This document shows, one piece after another, positions 1 through 12,198 of a DNA stretch of 64,000 nucleotides. The notes under the pieces were generated by a model that saw only the letters and a program-made list of their open reading frames with translations, searched no databases and had not been told where the DNA came from. The DNA comes from Torymus aiolomorphi (Eukaryota; Arthropoda; Insecta; Hymenoptera; Torymidae): assembly GCA_036365515.1 (NCBI GenBank), contig CM070874.1, positions 116,378,235 through 116,442,234 of the forward strand, given 5' to 3'. Within the stretch, counting starts at the first letter, position 1. Each line of letters begins with the position of its first letter. The translations under genes and the position numbers were made by a program.

Positions 1-94
1 AAATTATTTCTATTTGATTTTAACTTTTCATTGTAAATATTCTTTGGATAAATATTTTTTTATTTTCTAATATTTAATATTTGTTATATTATAG

Positions 95-2069
95 GGCATG
101 GCACTGTCGTAGGGCATTATTCAGGCAAAATATTGTCATATGCAGTACGTAACTCGAAATGCCGAAAATGCCATTTCGGTCATTCACCTACCGACCACGA
201 CTGCCGAAAAAATTATAATGGTTCCGCAAAAGCGATGGAACCAAATATGGCAATAGAACTCATCAACAACAACTCATTATTTAAAGATCAAAATGTTGTT
301 GTCCAAGTATTAATTGGAGATGATGACTTCAGTACCATCGCCGCAGTGCGCAGATCATCTACTAATGAAATCGACAAATGGTCAGATTTCAACCACAGCC
401 ACAAGGCACTTACGAGCGCTTTGTATAATATAAAATTATCACCAAAGCTCATTGAATACTTTTCGCATTGCTTCTCACATGCTGTGAAGCAAAATAAAGG
501 AGACACAAAGAAAGTTACACTTGACCATTCTTTATGTGGTCAATGGTGCTGTGGTCGAACATCAGAAGATTATGTTCACAAAAATCTACCAAATGGTAAA
601 CCTTTAGGGGATCCAGATTTGAATATGTCTTTAACTAAAATATTTTCTCGCTTCTCCAACAATGCCGATAAAATTGCCAACTGTGGTTCAACACAGAAAA
701 ATGAATCCGCAAACCACGTAATAGCAAGTAAAAGCCCAAAAGCAAGGCATTACAGCGATTCAGAGTCTTTAAGTTTTCGTGTGAGTGCAGCAGTATGTCA
801 AGTCAACATTGGTTCCAAGTTCATTGCGGAAGTGTATAAAAAATTGAAAAATCCAGGTGGTCAAGAAACATTAACATTTAGAAATAAAAAGGACTTGTAA
901 CGATTACGACAATTTAATCGTGCCAAAAGTCTCTGCATTAAAAGAAAAAGATTGAAGTTAAAGAAATCTCGATCATCAAAATCCGGAGCTTCTTCTCGAA
1001 AGGAAGGCATAACGTATGAAACAGGCGTTTGTTTGAATCAGGTTTCGTCAGCGCTCATAGATAATACAATTAATTCCATTGAAACTGACTTTTCCAATTG
1101 CAAGACAGTTGTATTCGACTTAGAAACTACAGGATTCAAGAAAGAAGATCAAATATGCCAGGTAATTTACTGTAACTTTTTAAGAAATAACTTATGTTAA
1201 TTTTACCTATTATTATTTAATGTACAGATTGCAGCATGCACTGAAGAAACTTCTTTCAACGAGTACATCACAACTTCAAGAAAAATGTCAAAACAAGCAT
1301 CTGAAGTTACTGGTTTAAACGTCATCGATGGCGACTTGTATCTTTACGAAAATAAAGTGCAAACACTTCCAGCCGTAATTGCTTTCCAGAAATTTTTAGA
1401 TTATTTACAGAGCCTACAAAGTGAAATTATTTTGGTGGCACATAATGGCTTTCAGTAATACAGCTAAATTATTTGAAATAATCTACACATTTTTTTTAAA
1501 TAATAGAGGTTTTATCCGGCAGGTTCGACGCACCACGCTTACTCAGTCTCGCAAAAAAAGTAAATCTGTTAAATGATTTCAATCAGCTCGTAAAAGGATT
1601 CGCCGACACTCTTATTATTTCAAAAAAGTTGCTTCCAAAGCGTTTGTTAGAAAAAAAGAAATTTTCAGTAGCTGCACTTACGCATGACTTCTTACCATCT
1701 GAAAAGACTGATAATTTACACAATGCTGTGTACGACACAAATTTGTTGCAAAAATTGATGCAGGAGATAGGCATTGACAAACTAATTATACAAAAACACT
1801 CAAAAAGCGTCTTGGAAATTTTAAACGCCGAAAAAATGAAAAATATGCAGTTGCAAGCAAAGATTTCATTGCATCAGTATAGTAATAAGATATCGAAATG
1901 CATGATCGATAAAATGGCTAAAGCTGGAATTTCTAGTCAAATTTTGCAACAAACTTTTAAAAATAGTGGTACCAATGGAATACGGATACTTCTTTCAGAG
2001 AGCGTTAACGGCAAAGCTAGGGTTACTACAAATAAAAAAATTTTACAAAAGATTTACGAATTGTTTTAA
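95..2069 (+). pseudogene. Mutator-like transposase domain fused to DEDDh exonuclease (3' part, one in-frame stop)
   Basis: The gene enters from beyond the left edge. A splice acceptor (TATAG) ends at base 94 and the exon then reads GHGTVVGHYSGK, CRKC, TDHDC and GSTQKNESANHVIASK, which I recognise as the Mutator-like transposase domain of large arthropod and cnidarian transposon proteins. The frame continues through a basic linker into an exonuclease domain. Exons are 95-1161, 1228-1454 and 1523-2069, with GT-AG introns of 66 and 68 bp; the reading frame is kept across both. Exonuclease motif I is VFDLETTG, motif II is AHNGFQFDAP (restored by the second splice) and motif III is HNAVYD, so all DEDDh catalytic residues are present. 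A TAA at 898-900 lies in frame between the two domains, so the locus is either a decaying copy or depends on readthrough. The domain calls are from memory of the families; the stop and the splices are seen directly. Confidence 0.75.
898..900 (+). other. In-frame TAA between transposase and exonuclease domains
   Basis: Sequence on both sides of this codon is in the same frame and of the same character: a basic linker rich in Lys and Arg continues directly after it. One base change would account for it. It could be a point mutation in a dying copy, a polymorphism or an assembly error. Confidence 0.8.
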
Positions 2070-2679
2070 AATTTTAACAAACATGCATGATATTTATATT
2101 AAGATTAAAATACATAAGGCTTCAAAAGCTTTCAAGATTTAAAAAATGTTATGTAGTAGTATTGTACAGCTGTTATATATTACTACTGTAAGTTTTGTAG
2201 TTTTTCATGTGCATTTATTTAATTTTATGGATACTTTGTTAATTCATATGTTCACGCGTTTATTGTAATTTATAATAAAAATCGATTTAAAAATCAACTT
2301 TGTGCGTATATTAACATGTATGTAAATGTAATCCCTTATTATTCATTTTTACAAATTTTTTTTTACATTAAGTTGCATTTAATTAATAAAAAGCTATTTA
2401 AATAATTTTCTAATATAGTAAATTTGATTTTTTTATATTGAAATTATAAATTTATACTGCAACCGATTCAAATGTTCGCGCGCTTCCGCTGTCTTTTATC
2501 CGCGTAAATGCAATGTTGCCACATTTACGAAACGCATGAGAAAATACTGAATATTATATTTTTATCAATAAATATCTTCTTAATTTGCCTGGCTACCATC
2601 ACATTTTTTTAAAAGTTCATAAACATGGACATTTTTTCTTTCTATATCTCGTTTTTCGTATCCGTCTCCCACTTTTACG
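2070..2679. other. AT-rich flank of the Mutator-like gene, no gene seen
   Basis: This contains possible polyadenylation signals (an AATAAA near 2272) and otherwise AT-rich sequence without coding signal. Confidence 0.4.
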
Positions 2680-3260
2680 TACACGGAAAAACGGATCTCA
2701 AAATGGGATTATGTGTATGCCATGTTGGAATGGCGGGGACTCCGAGACTTTCGGTACCGTCGGGATACGCCCGATGGAGTCCTCAGGCCCCCATTCTTGG
2801 TATCTCGGCGGGTCGGCTATACATTCGGACGTATTTCACGCGCGCCGCTTCATAAATATACTAATATAATATATATAAACGGTTCAAAACGTGTGTGCTA
2901 TATTATACTATAATAATACTTTGATATATAATGATGAAACGCATATATATATATATATATAGCAAATGCGGACCGTTCCCCTTCTCTCAACACTGTCGCG
3001 CCACGATACCAGAGATGGGGGCCTCAGACGTCCAAACTGGAATCGCTACAATACCGAAAATCTCGGAGTCTGGGGATGACCGAATTGGAGTTCAGAACAT
3101 ACGTTTTTGAATCGTGAAGACTTCGAAGATATTGGATTCTTACAGGTTCAACTTTGGATGCGCCTTAATTCCAAATTCGTCATAAATTAAGACGATCGAT
3201 GGTATTGCACGGAGCCCATATATACCGGAGGTCTGGAGATCCTAAATTTTTTTCCGTGTA
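2680..3260. mobile_element. Foldback (MITE-like) element
   Basis: The two ends are inverted: TACACGGAAAAA at 2680 and its complement at the right end near 3250-3260. Inside, 2737-2810 (GACTCCGAGACTTTCGGTA through GAGGCCCCCAT-like sequence) pairs with the reverse complement of about 3005-3080, with scattered mismatches. The centre is a short (AT)n near 2941. No transposase is encoded, and short open frames here are shadows. The element type is inferred from structure only. Confidence 0.6.
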
Positions 3261-3494
3261 TATCAATTTCAATGTTTTTCATGTTAGCCACATGGCTCCC
3301 ATATAACCTCATGTTAAAACATACTTTTTCAAATCATATTATTTAAATTATTTGCCTGGCAACTTTCATTTTCAACCTTACCAATTTGTTTATTGAAACT
3401 TCAACAATAACAGTATTTAATTTTATTTCAATCTGCCATTTTTGCAATTTTTGAGGAGCTACCTTAAGATTTGAGTTGCGATTTAGTTGTAAAA
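3261..3494. other. Upstream region of the Gag relic, no feature recognised
   Basis: This is AT-rich sequence between the foldback element and the Gag start. No LTR boundary could be placed. Confidence 0.3.
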
Positions 3495-4717
3495 ATGTCT
3501 GAGAGTAGCGGTAATATTAATTCAACTGTGGCTATTGGGCCAGGACCAAGTACTCAACCTTCCTACATTAATAATAACAACCCCTCGGTCCCTAGCGGAA
3601 TTGAACCAAGTACTCAACCTCTCCACGTTAATGATAACAATCTTTCAGACGCAGGTAGAATCGAACCAAATATTGAACAACAAAACCCGTTTCATCCCAA
3701 GAACGTAGAACCCGCAATGGATCTAACCACTCAAGGGGGTCCTATAAATCGCGCGGTTGCACCAATCGGATATGGGCCTTCTATCTTTGGTAGGGGTTCG
3801 GGGTCACTTCCTTCTCAAGAGCAATTTAATATTAGTGAAGTAAATTCAAATAATAATAATAATAATAATTCAAATAGTTATAAAAAACTTCGGAAGTAGT
3901 AAAAATAATTCCTGAATTCAACGGTAAAAACATTTCCGTAAATCAGTTTATTAGAGAATGCAGAGACGCCGAACGTTTTATAAACCCGAATGATAGGGAA
4001 CTTTTTGTAAAATTAGTGAAATCCAGGGTAACCGGAGACGCACAAGCCTATTTACAATTTAAAACCTTTCCTAGCTTAGAACAACTACTAGGAGAATTAA
4101 AAAGAACATTTACTGTGGAACGAATAAATGAGGATTTTGAAGCCGACATCGTCCCGGGAATGACCCAGGGCACCATTGCCACGGCAATTACTAATTTTCA
4201 ATTAGGTCTACAGAAGGACATCAATCATCGGATGATAGGAATTTCGCCTGCACTCACAACCCTCGAAGGGGCTATTAGCAAGGCTATCGAGGCGGATCGA
4301 GAGGTTAACATGTGGAGGGAAATACATAAGGAATAAGGGAACGAGATACGATGCCGAATAGTGGATAGAAGCTCCAGTGAAGACCAACCACCGAACAAGA
4401 AACAGACAACGAGCTGCTATCAGTGTGGAGAGCCTGGGCAACAAAGGAATAAAAAGGGTGAACGATGTACTTCCTGTGGCATACCTGGACATACGTGGGA
4501 TGAGTGCCGAAAAAGGGGGAAGCAAAACCCTAACTGCGACTTTTGCAAGATATCAGGGCACACTTGGGAGGAATGTAGTAAGAGGAAAAATCAGAATAAA
4601 CGTAGAAATTATGCTTTTCTCGATCAGGCGGGGGTAATATACGAAATAAAACAAGTTTATTTCTTAAGTATTATGAGCAACGTTTCGTTGACTAATCCGT
4701 CAACCTCTTCAGGCTAA
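3495..4717 (+). pseudogene. Gypsy-like retrotransposon Gag relic with CCHC zinc knuckles
   Basis: An ATG at 3495 opens a Ser/Asn/Pro-rich N-terminal part that ends at 3899. Coding then resumes in the -1 frame near 3884 with a capsid-like stretch (IIPEFNGKN, FIRECRDAERF, LFVKLVKSRVTGDA) typical of gypsy-group Gag proteins. A TAA at 4334-4336 interrupts this second segment, but the same frame continues into the nucleocapsid. Two canonical knuckles are visible there, CTSCGIPGHTWDEC and CDFCKISGHTWEEC (CX2CX4HX4C); a first knuckle beginning CYQCGEPG has lost its histidine. No protease, reverse transcriptase or integrase follows, because a long (AT)n tract begins at about 4748. The copy is therefore truncated and carries at least one frameshift and one nonsense codon. 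It is probably dead. Confidence 0.7.
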
Positions 4718-4747
4718 AAAATTTTTATTGTTAGAAAAGTTATAATG

Positions 4748-5836
<1,089 letters not shown>

Positions 5837-5839
5837 ATA

Positions 5840-7318
5840 CAGGGTGTGTCAAAAGTTCCGGGACGGCCAGTTATCTCAGCGGGAATGCATTTTCGGAAAA
5901 GATGTTTCATATAGAAGATGTAGGATTTTTCCCTGGCTATCTGATGGTGACCTTGAATTTGACCTTGGGCTTGACCTTCAAGGTCATTTGAAGGTCAAGT
6001 CGAATTTTTTAAATGGGAACCCTCCTTTTTTATTGCGCAAACCGAAAGAGGGAAAAATTCTCTTTCCAACGATATAAGACACATACGCGGTCAAATGTGA
6101 TCTAGAGGTCGTTTCAAGGTCAAGTCGGTAAAATGAGGTCAAATTGATCTTGGGCAGTCCAAAGCATGGAAACTAAGGGCGTTGGGAAAAAACTTTCCAT
6201 ACGAAAGTTTCCGCAAATCGAATGGAGCATCTGATGGTGACCATGAATTTGACCTTGGGCTTGACTTTCAAGGTCATTTAAAGGTCAAGTCGAATTTTTT
6301 GAATGGGAACCCTCTTTTTGTTGCAGAAATGCGGGAAAACTTACCTTTCCAGGGGTGTAAGATACATACGGGGTTAAAAGTGAGCCGAATGTCATTTGAA
6401 GGTCAACGTTCTTATACTCCGATCATCTGGACACCCCATCGAATTTCGTGTATCAGGGCGTTAAAAAACATTTTTTGTGACCTGGCTAATCACCGCTGAC
6501 CTTGGAACGACCTTGGGACGACCCAACGGGGCAAACCGACCCCAGATACGGGTTCAGCGACCCCGAAAACCCATGGGTCCGTGGTTTCAAGCACCTTCTG
6601 CAATTCCTTCTGGTTTGACCTTGGAACGACCTTGGGTCGACCCAACGGGGCAAACCGACCCCAGATACGGGTTCAGCGACCCCGAAAACCCATGGGTCCG
6701 TGGTTTTAAGCACCTTCTGCAATTCCTTCTAGTTTGACCTTGGAACGACCTTGGGTCGATCCAGCGGGGCAAACCGACCCCAGATACGGGTTCAGCGACC
6801 CCGAAAACCCATGGGTCCGTGGCCCGCATTTCTGCAACAAAAAGAGGGTTCCCATTCAAAAAATTCGACTTGACATTCAAATGACCTTGAAAGTCAAGCC
6901 CAAGGTCAAATTCAAGGTCACCATCAGATGCTCCATTCGATTTGCGGAAACTTTCGTATGGAAAGTTTTTTCCCAACGCCCTTAGTTTCCATGCTATGGA
7001 CTGCCAAAGATCAATTTGACCTCATTTTACCGACTTGACCTTGAAACGACCTCTAGATCACATTTGACCCCGTATGTATCTTATATCGGTGGAAAGAGAA
7101 TTTTTCCCTCTTTCGGTTTCCGCAATAAAAAAGGGGGCTTCCCATTTAAAAAATTCGACTTGACCTTCAAATGACCTTGAAGGTCAAGCCCAAGGTCAAA
7201 TTCAAGGTCACCATCAGATAGCCAGGGAAAAATCCTACATCTTTTGTATGAAACATTTTTTCCGAAAATGCATTCCCGCTGAGATAACTGGCCGTCCCGG
7301 AACTTTTGACACACCCTG
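5840..7318. mobile_element. 1.48-kb foldback element with TA target duplication
   Basis: The left arm 5840-6332 and right arm about 6824-7318 are long inverted repeats beginning CAGGGTGTGTCAAAAGTTCC. Both ends are flanked by TA (5838-5839 and 7319-7320), as expected for Tc1/mariner-type insertion. Each arm holds several copies of a GGTCAAG/CTTGACC motif. The 490-bp loop contains a 119-bp tandem repeat. No transposase frame is present, so the element is non-autonomous. The superfamily is an inference from the TA duplication and terminal sequence. Confidence 0.8.
6498..6823. repeat. 119-bp tandem repeat, about 2.7 copies
   Basis: The unit starts GACCTTGGAACGACCTTGG at 6498, 6617 and 6736. The copies are almost identical, which gives spurious open frames on both strands. 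It sits in the loop of the surrounding foldback element. Confidence 0.9.
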
Positions 7319-7320
7319 TA

Positions 7321-7739
7321 TATTTGTATAATACCCCCTTAGGACACTCACCTGGTAAATGAGTTTCTATAGAATTAATTGCAACTTGAAGGGTAGTTTA
7401 CTCTTATTACGATTATACACAAGATCTGTAAACTTCAGAAAGTCTAGCCTCACCATTCATGAGATATAAGCTCTCAAAGTTACAAAATTGAACACGGTGT
7501 CTTATGGGAGAGTCGTGATAAAACGTAAAAAAAATGAACGTTTTCGTTAATAATGCCAAAAGTTTTCTATAAAATTGAAAGAAAAAGAGATATGTTACTA
7601 ATGACGATATTTTGAATATACTTTCCAAAATTCAGAAAGCCTTGCGTCACCGTTTTCGAGATAGTTTTAAATAGATAGCCTCGGCAGCGCGTGCCCTTGT
7701 ATAGACGTACGGTGTTCGAGCCGCTGTACTTTTGGCATG
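7321..7739. other. AT-rich spacer, nothing recognised
   Basis: I see no coding signal or clear repeat between the two elements. Confidence 0.3.
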
Positions 7740-8424
7740 TAACGGGAACGTCCCCATACCCGAACAGTGCCCAATACCCGAACAATATTACTTATTCGTC
7801 TCTTTCTCGATTAATAAACGTTAAAACATCTCAAAAATTGTTTTCTTAGTTTTCTTTAAAGTTTTAGTTTAGTTAGTATTCTTTTAAAGTTATTAAGGCT
7901 ACGGTAAACAGTTTATAAAAAAATATTTCAATTAGATAGTATTCGGGTATTGGGTCATGATATTAAATAACATGTCCCGATACCCGAACAGTACATGGTG
8001 TATGCCGTAACCTCAATATTGCAAAGTTTACATGTATTTTAGATTATGTTATGTTTTCCATATGACTTACATTTTACATATATAGTGTTTATACATCTAT
8101 TCCAGTAATTATAACAACAAAAGAACATTGTAATAATTAAAAATAATTTAATAATTTTTCGGGTATTAGGACATAAAAATGGAACAATGGGGACATACGT
8201 ATTTTCTGCGTTCAGGTAAGGGGACAAAGGCATCATCGTGCTTTTATCTTTATAATAAACAATTACCTTTATAAAGCAATCTCATTTTGATACCATTTGA
8301 CTAAGGACGTCATAATTGATCATATAAAAGAAAATATTATTGTTTAAACCTTCTAGAGTAATTATTTTCGTTGAATGTTGAAGGTCAATTTCTTATATGT
8401 TCGGGTATTGGGACGTTTCCCTTA
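7740..8424. mobile_element. MITE-like element with 27-bp terminal inverted repeats
   Basis: The left end (7740-7766, TAACGGGAACGTCCCCATAC onward) is the imperfect inverse of the right end (8398-8424). The motif CCCGAATACCC/GGGTATTGGG-like recurs inside near 7776, 7943, 7978 and 8160 in both orientations. No transposase frame is seen, so this is probably a non-autonomous DNA transposon. Confidence 0.6.
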
Positions 8425-8467
8425 CTTAGGTGGCTCCGTCGCGCTGGGCCGTATCTATGAGGGCCCC

Positions 8468-8578
8468 GGGGGGGCACCAATATTTTTTTGTCAAATGACC
8501 AGTAAATTGTTATTTATGGTAGTACAATTTCATGTACTATATATTTGGAGCTATTATTATGTTATGATACATTAGTAT
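8468..8578 (+). repeat. Dispersed repeat copy A (pairs with 14828-14956)
   Basis: From GGGGGGGCACCAATATTTTT to GATACATTAGTAT this segment is nearly identical to 14828-14956 in the same orientation. The two copies differ at a few bases and in the length of the leading G run. Confidence 0.85.
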
Positions 8579-9187
8579 CTCCACGTCTCATGTCTCCGTC
8601 TCTCCGACTCTATCTCTGCGCGCCCAACTCTACGTCTCTGTCTCTACGTCTTTGTCTCTACATCCCTGTCTCTACGTCTCTGTCTCTACGTTTCGTTTCT
8701 AAGTCTCTGTCTCCACGTTTCTGTCTCCACGTCTCTGTCTCCAGATCTCTGTCTCCAGATCTCTGTCTCCACTTCTCTGTCTCTACACGCCTGTCTCTAC
8801 GTCTCTGTCTCTACGGCTCTGTCTCTACTTTCCTGTCTCTACGTCTGTCTATACGTCTCCGTCTCCACGTCTTTGTCTCCCAGTCTCTGTCTCCACGCGC
8901 CTGTCTCTACGTCTCTGTCTCCACGCGCCTGTCTCTACGTCTCTGTCTCCACATCTCTGCCTCTACGTTTCTGTTTCAACGTCTCTGTCTCCACATCTTT
9001 GTCTCCTCGTCTCTGTCTCCACGCGCCTGTCTCTACGTCTCTGTCTCCACGTCTCTGTCTCTGCGTTTCTATTTCAACGTCTCTGCCTCCACGTCTCTGT
9101 CTTTCCGACTCTGTCTCTATGTGTCTGTCCCTCTGCCTCTGTTTCTACGCCCTTGTCTCCAGGTTCCTGTGTCTACGTTTCATGCTC
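8579..9187. repeat. Degenerate 14-bp minisatellite (CGTCTCTGTCTCTA-like)
   Basis: The tract is built of variants of CGTCTCTGTCTCTA and CGTCTCTGTCTCCA. Because 3 x 14 is a multiple of three, it leaves a long open frame of Leu/Ser/Val-rich repeats (8545-9363) that I do not regard as a gene. Confidence 0.85.
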
Positions 9188-9189
<2 letters not shown>

Positions 9190-9259
<70 letters not shown>

Positions 9260-9266
9260 CTCTCTT
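9190..9266. repeat. (CT)n microsatellite
   Basis: This is a near-pure CT dinucleotide run that directly continues the minisatellite. Confidence 0.95.
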
Positions 9267-9957
<691 letters not shown>

Positions 9958-10179
9958 TAGCCTTTTTTAAACTCAACCCTTAATTGAAATTTCTGAATTC
10001 GTGAACTTTTATGCTACTAGTTATGACAAAGTATTTTTCGGGAAGAAGAATTGAATGTCCCACTTTTTTGGGGGGCATAAGGCGATCGTTTATAAATCTC
10101 CTAATGTGTCGTTCATAGAGCTGAATGATCTTAGTGAACCACTTTAATCCCTTCTTCCTTATAGTTTTGACATCTTTAA

Positions 10180-11510
10180 CAAGCATATGTCACAACTGTT
10201 ATAAGTACGCTTCAAAATTGGTGAGCTGCCGTATTAATGAATGTAAAACTAATAATGAAGTTGCCGAAACCATTTCCGACGTAGACGAAGATTTTCTACC
10301 GAGTACTCCAGAACGTATTCAAGGGTACAATGAAATAAGTACGTTCTTAAGCTCTGTATCACCTCTCAAAAGAAAATCTCTTATACGTGAAAATTCACTT
10401 GATAATTATTTGGCAAAGAAGAAAAAAAATCTGCTTTCAACATTTTCTAGTGACATTGATGCTAAATTTAAGACCATATATGACATTTCTGTTGAATCCA
10501 GCGGGTCAACTGAAGCTGCTTGTCATTGTTGAAAGTGGATGAAAAATATTGGCTTAGCTCTGAAACAATGTTTAACAATATCAAAAAAAATAAAAATGTT
10601 GACATTGTTGTCATCTTCTTTCACAAAAAATGAAATTTGATCTGCTTTTCCTGATGTAACAATGTACGTGTTAAGTAAAGCAGAAAGTCTTGTACAAAAA
10701 AAAAGAATTTTTTCAAAGCCAGATGCATGCTCTGGTCATTCGATTGATGAAGATTCCGAAAAAGTTGCTATGAAGTATTATTTAAATGATGACTTTAATT
10801 GTTCAAGACAAAATCTTAACAAACGTAACGTTGTTACAGTTAAAATTAATAATAAAAAAGAAAAGAATGTTAAAAGGTATCTTATTCGAAGTTTCAAAGA
10901 AACTTGTAAAGTTTAAAAATGAAAATCCAGAATTAAAAGTTGGAAAATCAAAATTTTACAGTCTGCGGCCAAAGTATGTCCTACTTAGTCCCATTAAAGA
11001 AGTTTGTATGTGCATCTATTGCGCAAATTTTGATGTATTTTTAACAAGTTTCATTAACTTTAGAGGAAGTAAGGTTTCTGAGTTAGATCAAATTTGTTCA
11101 GAAGTTATATAGAAGCAATAATATGTCACGAACCGTCTGATTTATGTTTTTTTACAAGAATGTAAAATTTGTCCTGGCACTAGGAGAATTATTTTTGATA
11201 CACTCAAACTGCAAAATATAGACGACACAGAAGAAATCACTTATGCGTTTTGGGAAAATGGAAATTTGGTCAAAAAAACACTAGCTATTAATGCTTTTAA
11301 AGATAAACTTTCTGTTTAGTTCTTCATGTAGACTTTGCCAAAAACTGGGCTGTAATTCACAATAAAGCCGTTCAAGAAAATCATTGGGTAAATAATCAAA
11401 TTTCTATTTTCACGGCAGTTTGTTATCAAGGTGATTCAACATAGTCTGACGGTTATAAGTGATGATGGAAAACACGATTCAGCGTTTCTCGTTAAATTAA
11501 GAAATCTAGA
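10180..11510 (+). pseudogene. Decayed DDE-type transposase, same superfamily as 56007-57892
   Basis: Scattered frames align in order with the better-preserved minus-strand protein at 56-57.9 kb. SICHNCYKY matches its KICSNCQRQ zinc-like site near the N-terminus. KAESLVQKKRIFSKP and the following KYYLNDDFNCSRQNL match its AKNLVTKSGIF and TFYEKDDVSR. FYSLRPKYVLLSPI with CMCIYCANFD matches its FTQLWPPHCVLAGS with VCVCVHHENV. VDFAKNWAV with NHWVNNQISIFTAVCY and GKHDSAFL matches CDFAENYAF, FHWNNNQATVFTVVVY and NHDTVAV. Stops and frameshifts interrupt it many times, and nothing after the HDSAFL region is recognisable. Divergence from the other copy is large, so these are two lineages rather than a recent duplication. 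Confidence 0.65.
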
Positions 11511-11709
11511 AAGCTAAAACGCAAAAAATAAAAATTACTTGTTACGCATGTATATATCATGTTTGTGCACGAAGGTACACTGCCTACACATGTTTAACTT
11601 ACTCCAGCGTCCACATGTGTGACTAGGTGTATTTATGAATGTACACAAGTTTATTCATATTGATTATATGATGTTTATTACTGATAAGCAGGAAAAAATG
11701 TTAGTATTT

Positions 11710-12115
11710 TATTTTATCTTTGTTCTCTCTCCACAGCAAAAAACAGATAATCTGATACACATTATTTGATAGGTATTTACACCCTCTACCTCCCTGTAAA
11801 TTTTCAGCCAAGAAAAAATGGGCGTTTTGAGAAAACTGCATTTTTCTAAGAAGTGCATTTTTAGTAAAAAGTGCATAATTCGTGCATTTTTTATTTTTTT
11901 TTTTTAAATAACATAGAGAACGTGAAAGAGATCTCAAAACTGAGTGAAATTATGTGCTACGCGCTAAAAAGCTTAAAAAACTGGTGAAACAGTAACAGTT
12001 TGAAAATGACATTGAACAAATTTTTTTCGAAGTCCGGATTTTTTCGGAACTTTTCGGCATTGTTGAACGCATGAAATTTTGATGCAACAAAAAATAAAAA
12101 AATACATCTCAAATA
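11710..12115 (+). repeat. Transposon-associated 3' flank, copy A (inverse of about 55080-55490)
   Basis: This resembles the reverse complement of about 55080-55490 over about 400 bp. Shared landmarks are GGTAGGTATT/GATAGGTATT, a cluster of TGCATTTTT words, a short frame ending LKSLKNW or LKNLKKS then stop, TTTGAAAATGAC, and a matching tail. In both places it lies 3' of the same transposase superfamily, so it may be part of that transposon. Confidence 0.5.
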
Positions 12116-12119
12116 ATTT

Positions 12120-12198
12120 TTGAACCCCTGTTCCAGGATTTATTCTCATAGGCCTTTTTTCTCGAGATATGAGAATAAATCCTGGAACAGGGGTTCAA
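12120..12198. repeat. Perfect 31-bp inverted repeat (hairpin), 17-nt loop
   Basis: Arms 12120-12150 and 12168-12198 are exact reverse complements, beginning TTGAACCCCTGTTCCAGG. The loop is GGCCTTTTTTCTCGAGA. The origin is unknown; a transposon end or a small-RNA hairpin is possible. Confidence 0.95.

Noticed and set aside
3882..3888. Programmed -1 frameshift heptamer AAAAAAC
   Set aside because: The zero-frame phase does not match the X XXY YYZ pattern, and a later nonsense codon indicates decay.
6498..6823. CRISPR-like array
   Set aside because: Units are contiguous 119-bp tandem copies with no unique spacers, and the genome is eukaryotic.
6477..6985. Frames of 78-129 codons inside the foldback
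   Set aside because: They reflect the 119-bp tandem repeat and palindromic arms; both strands give the same peptides.
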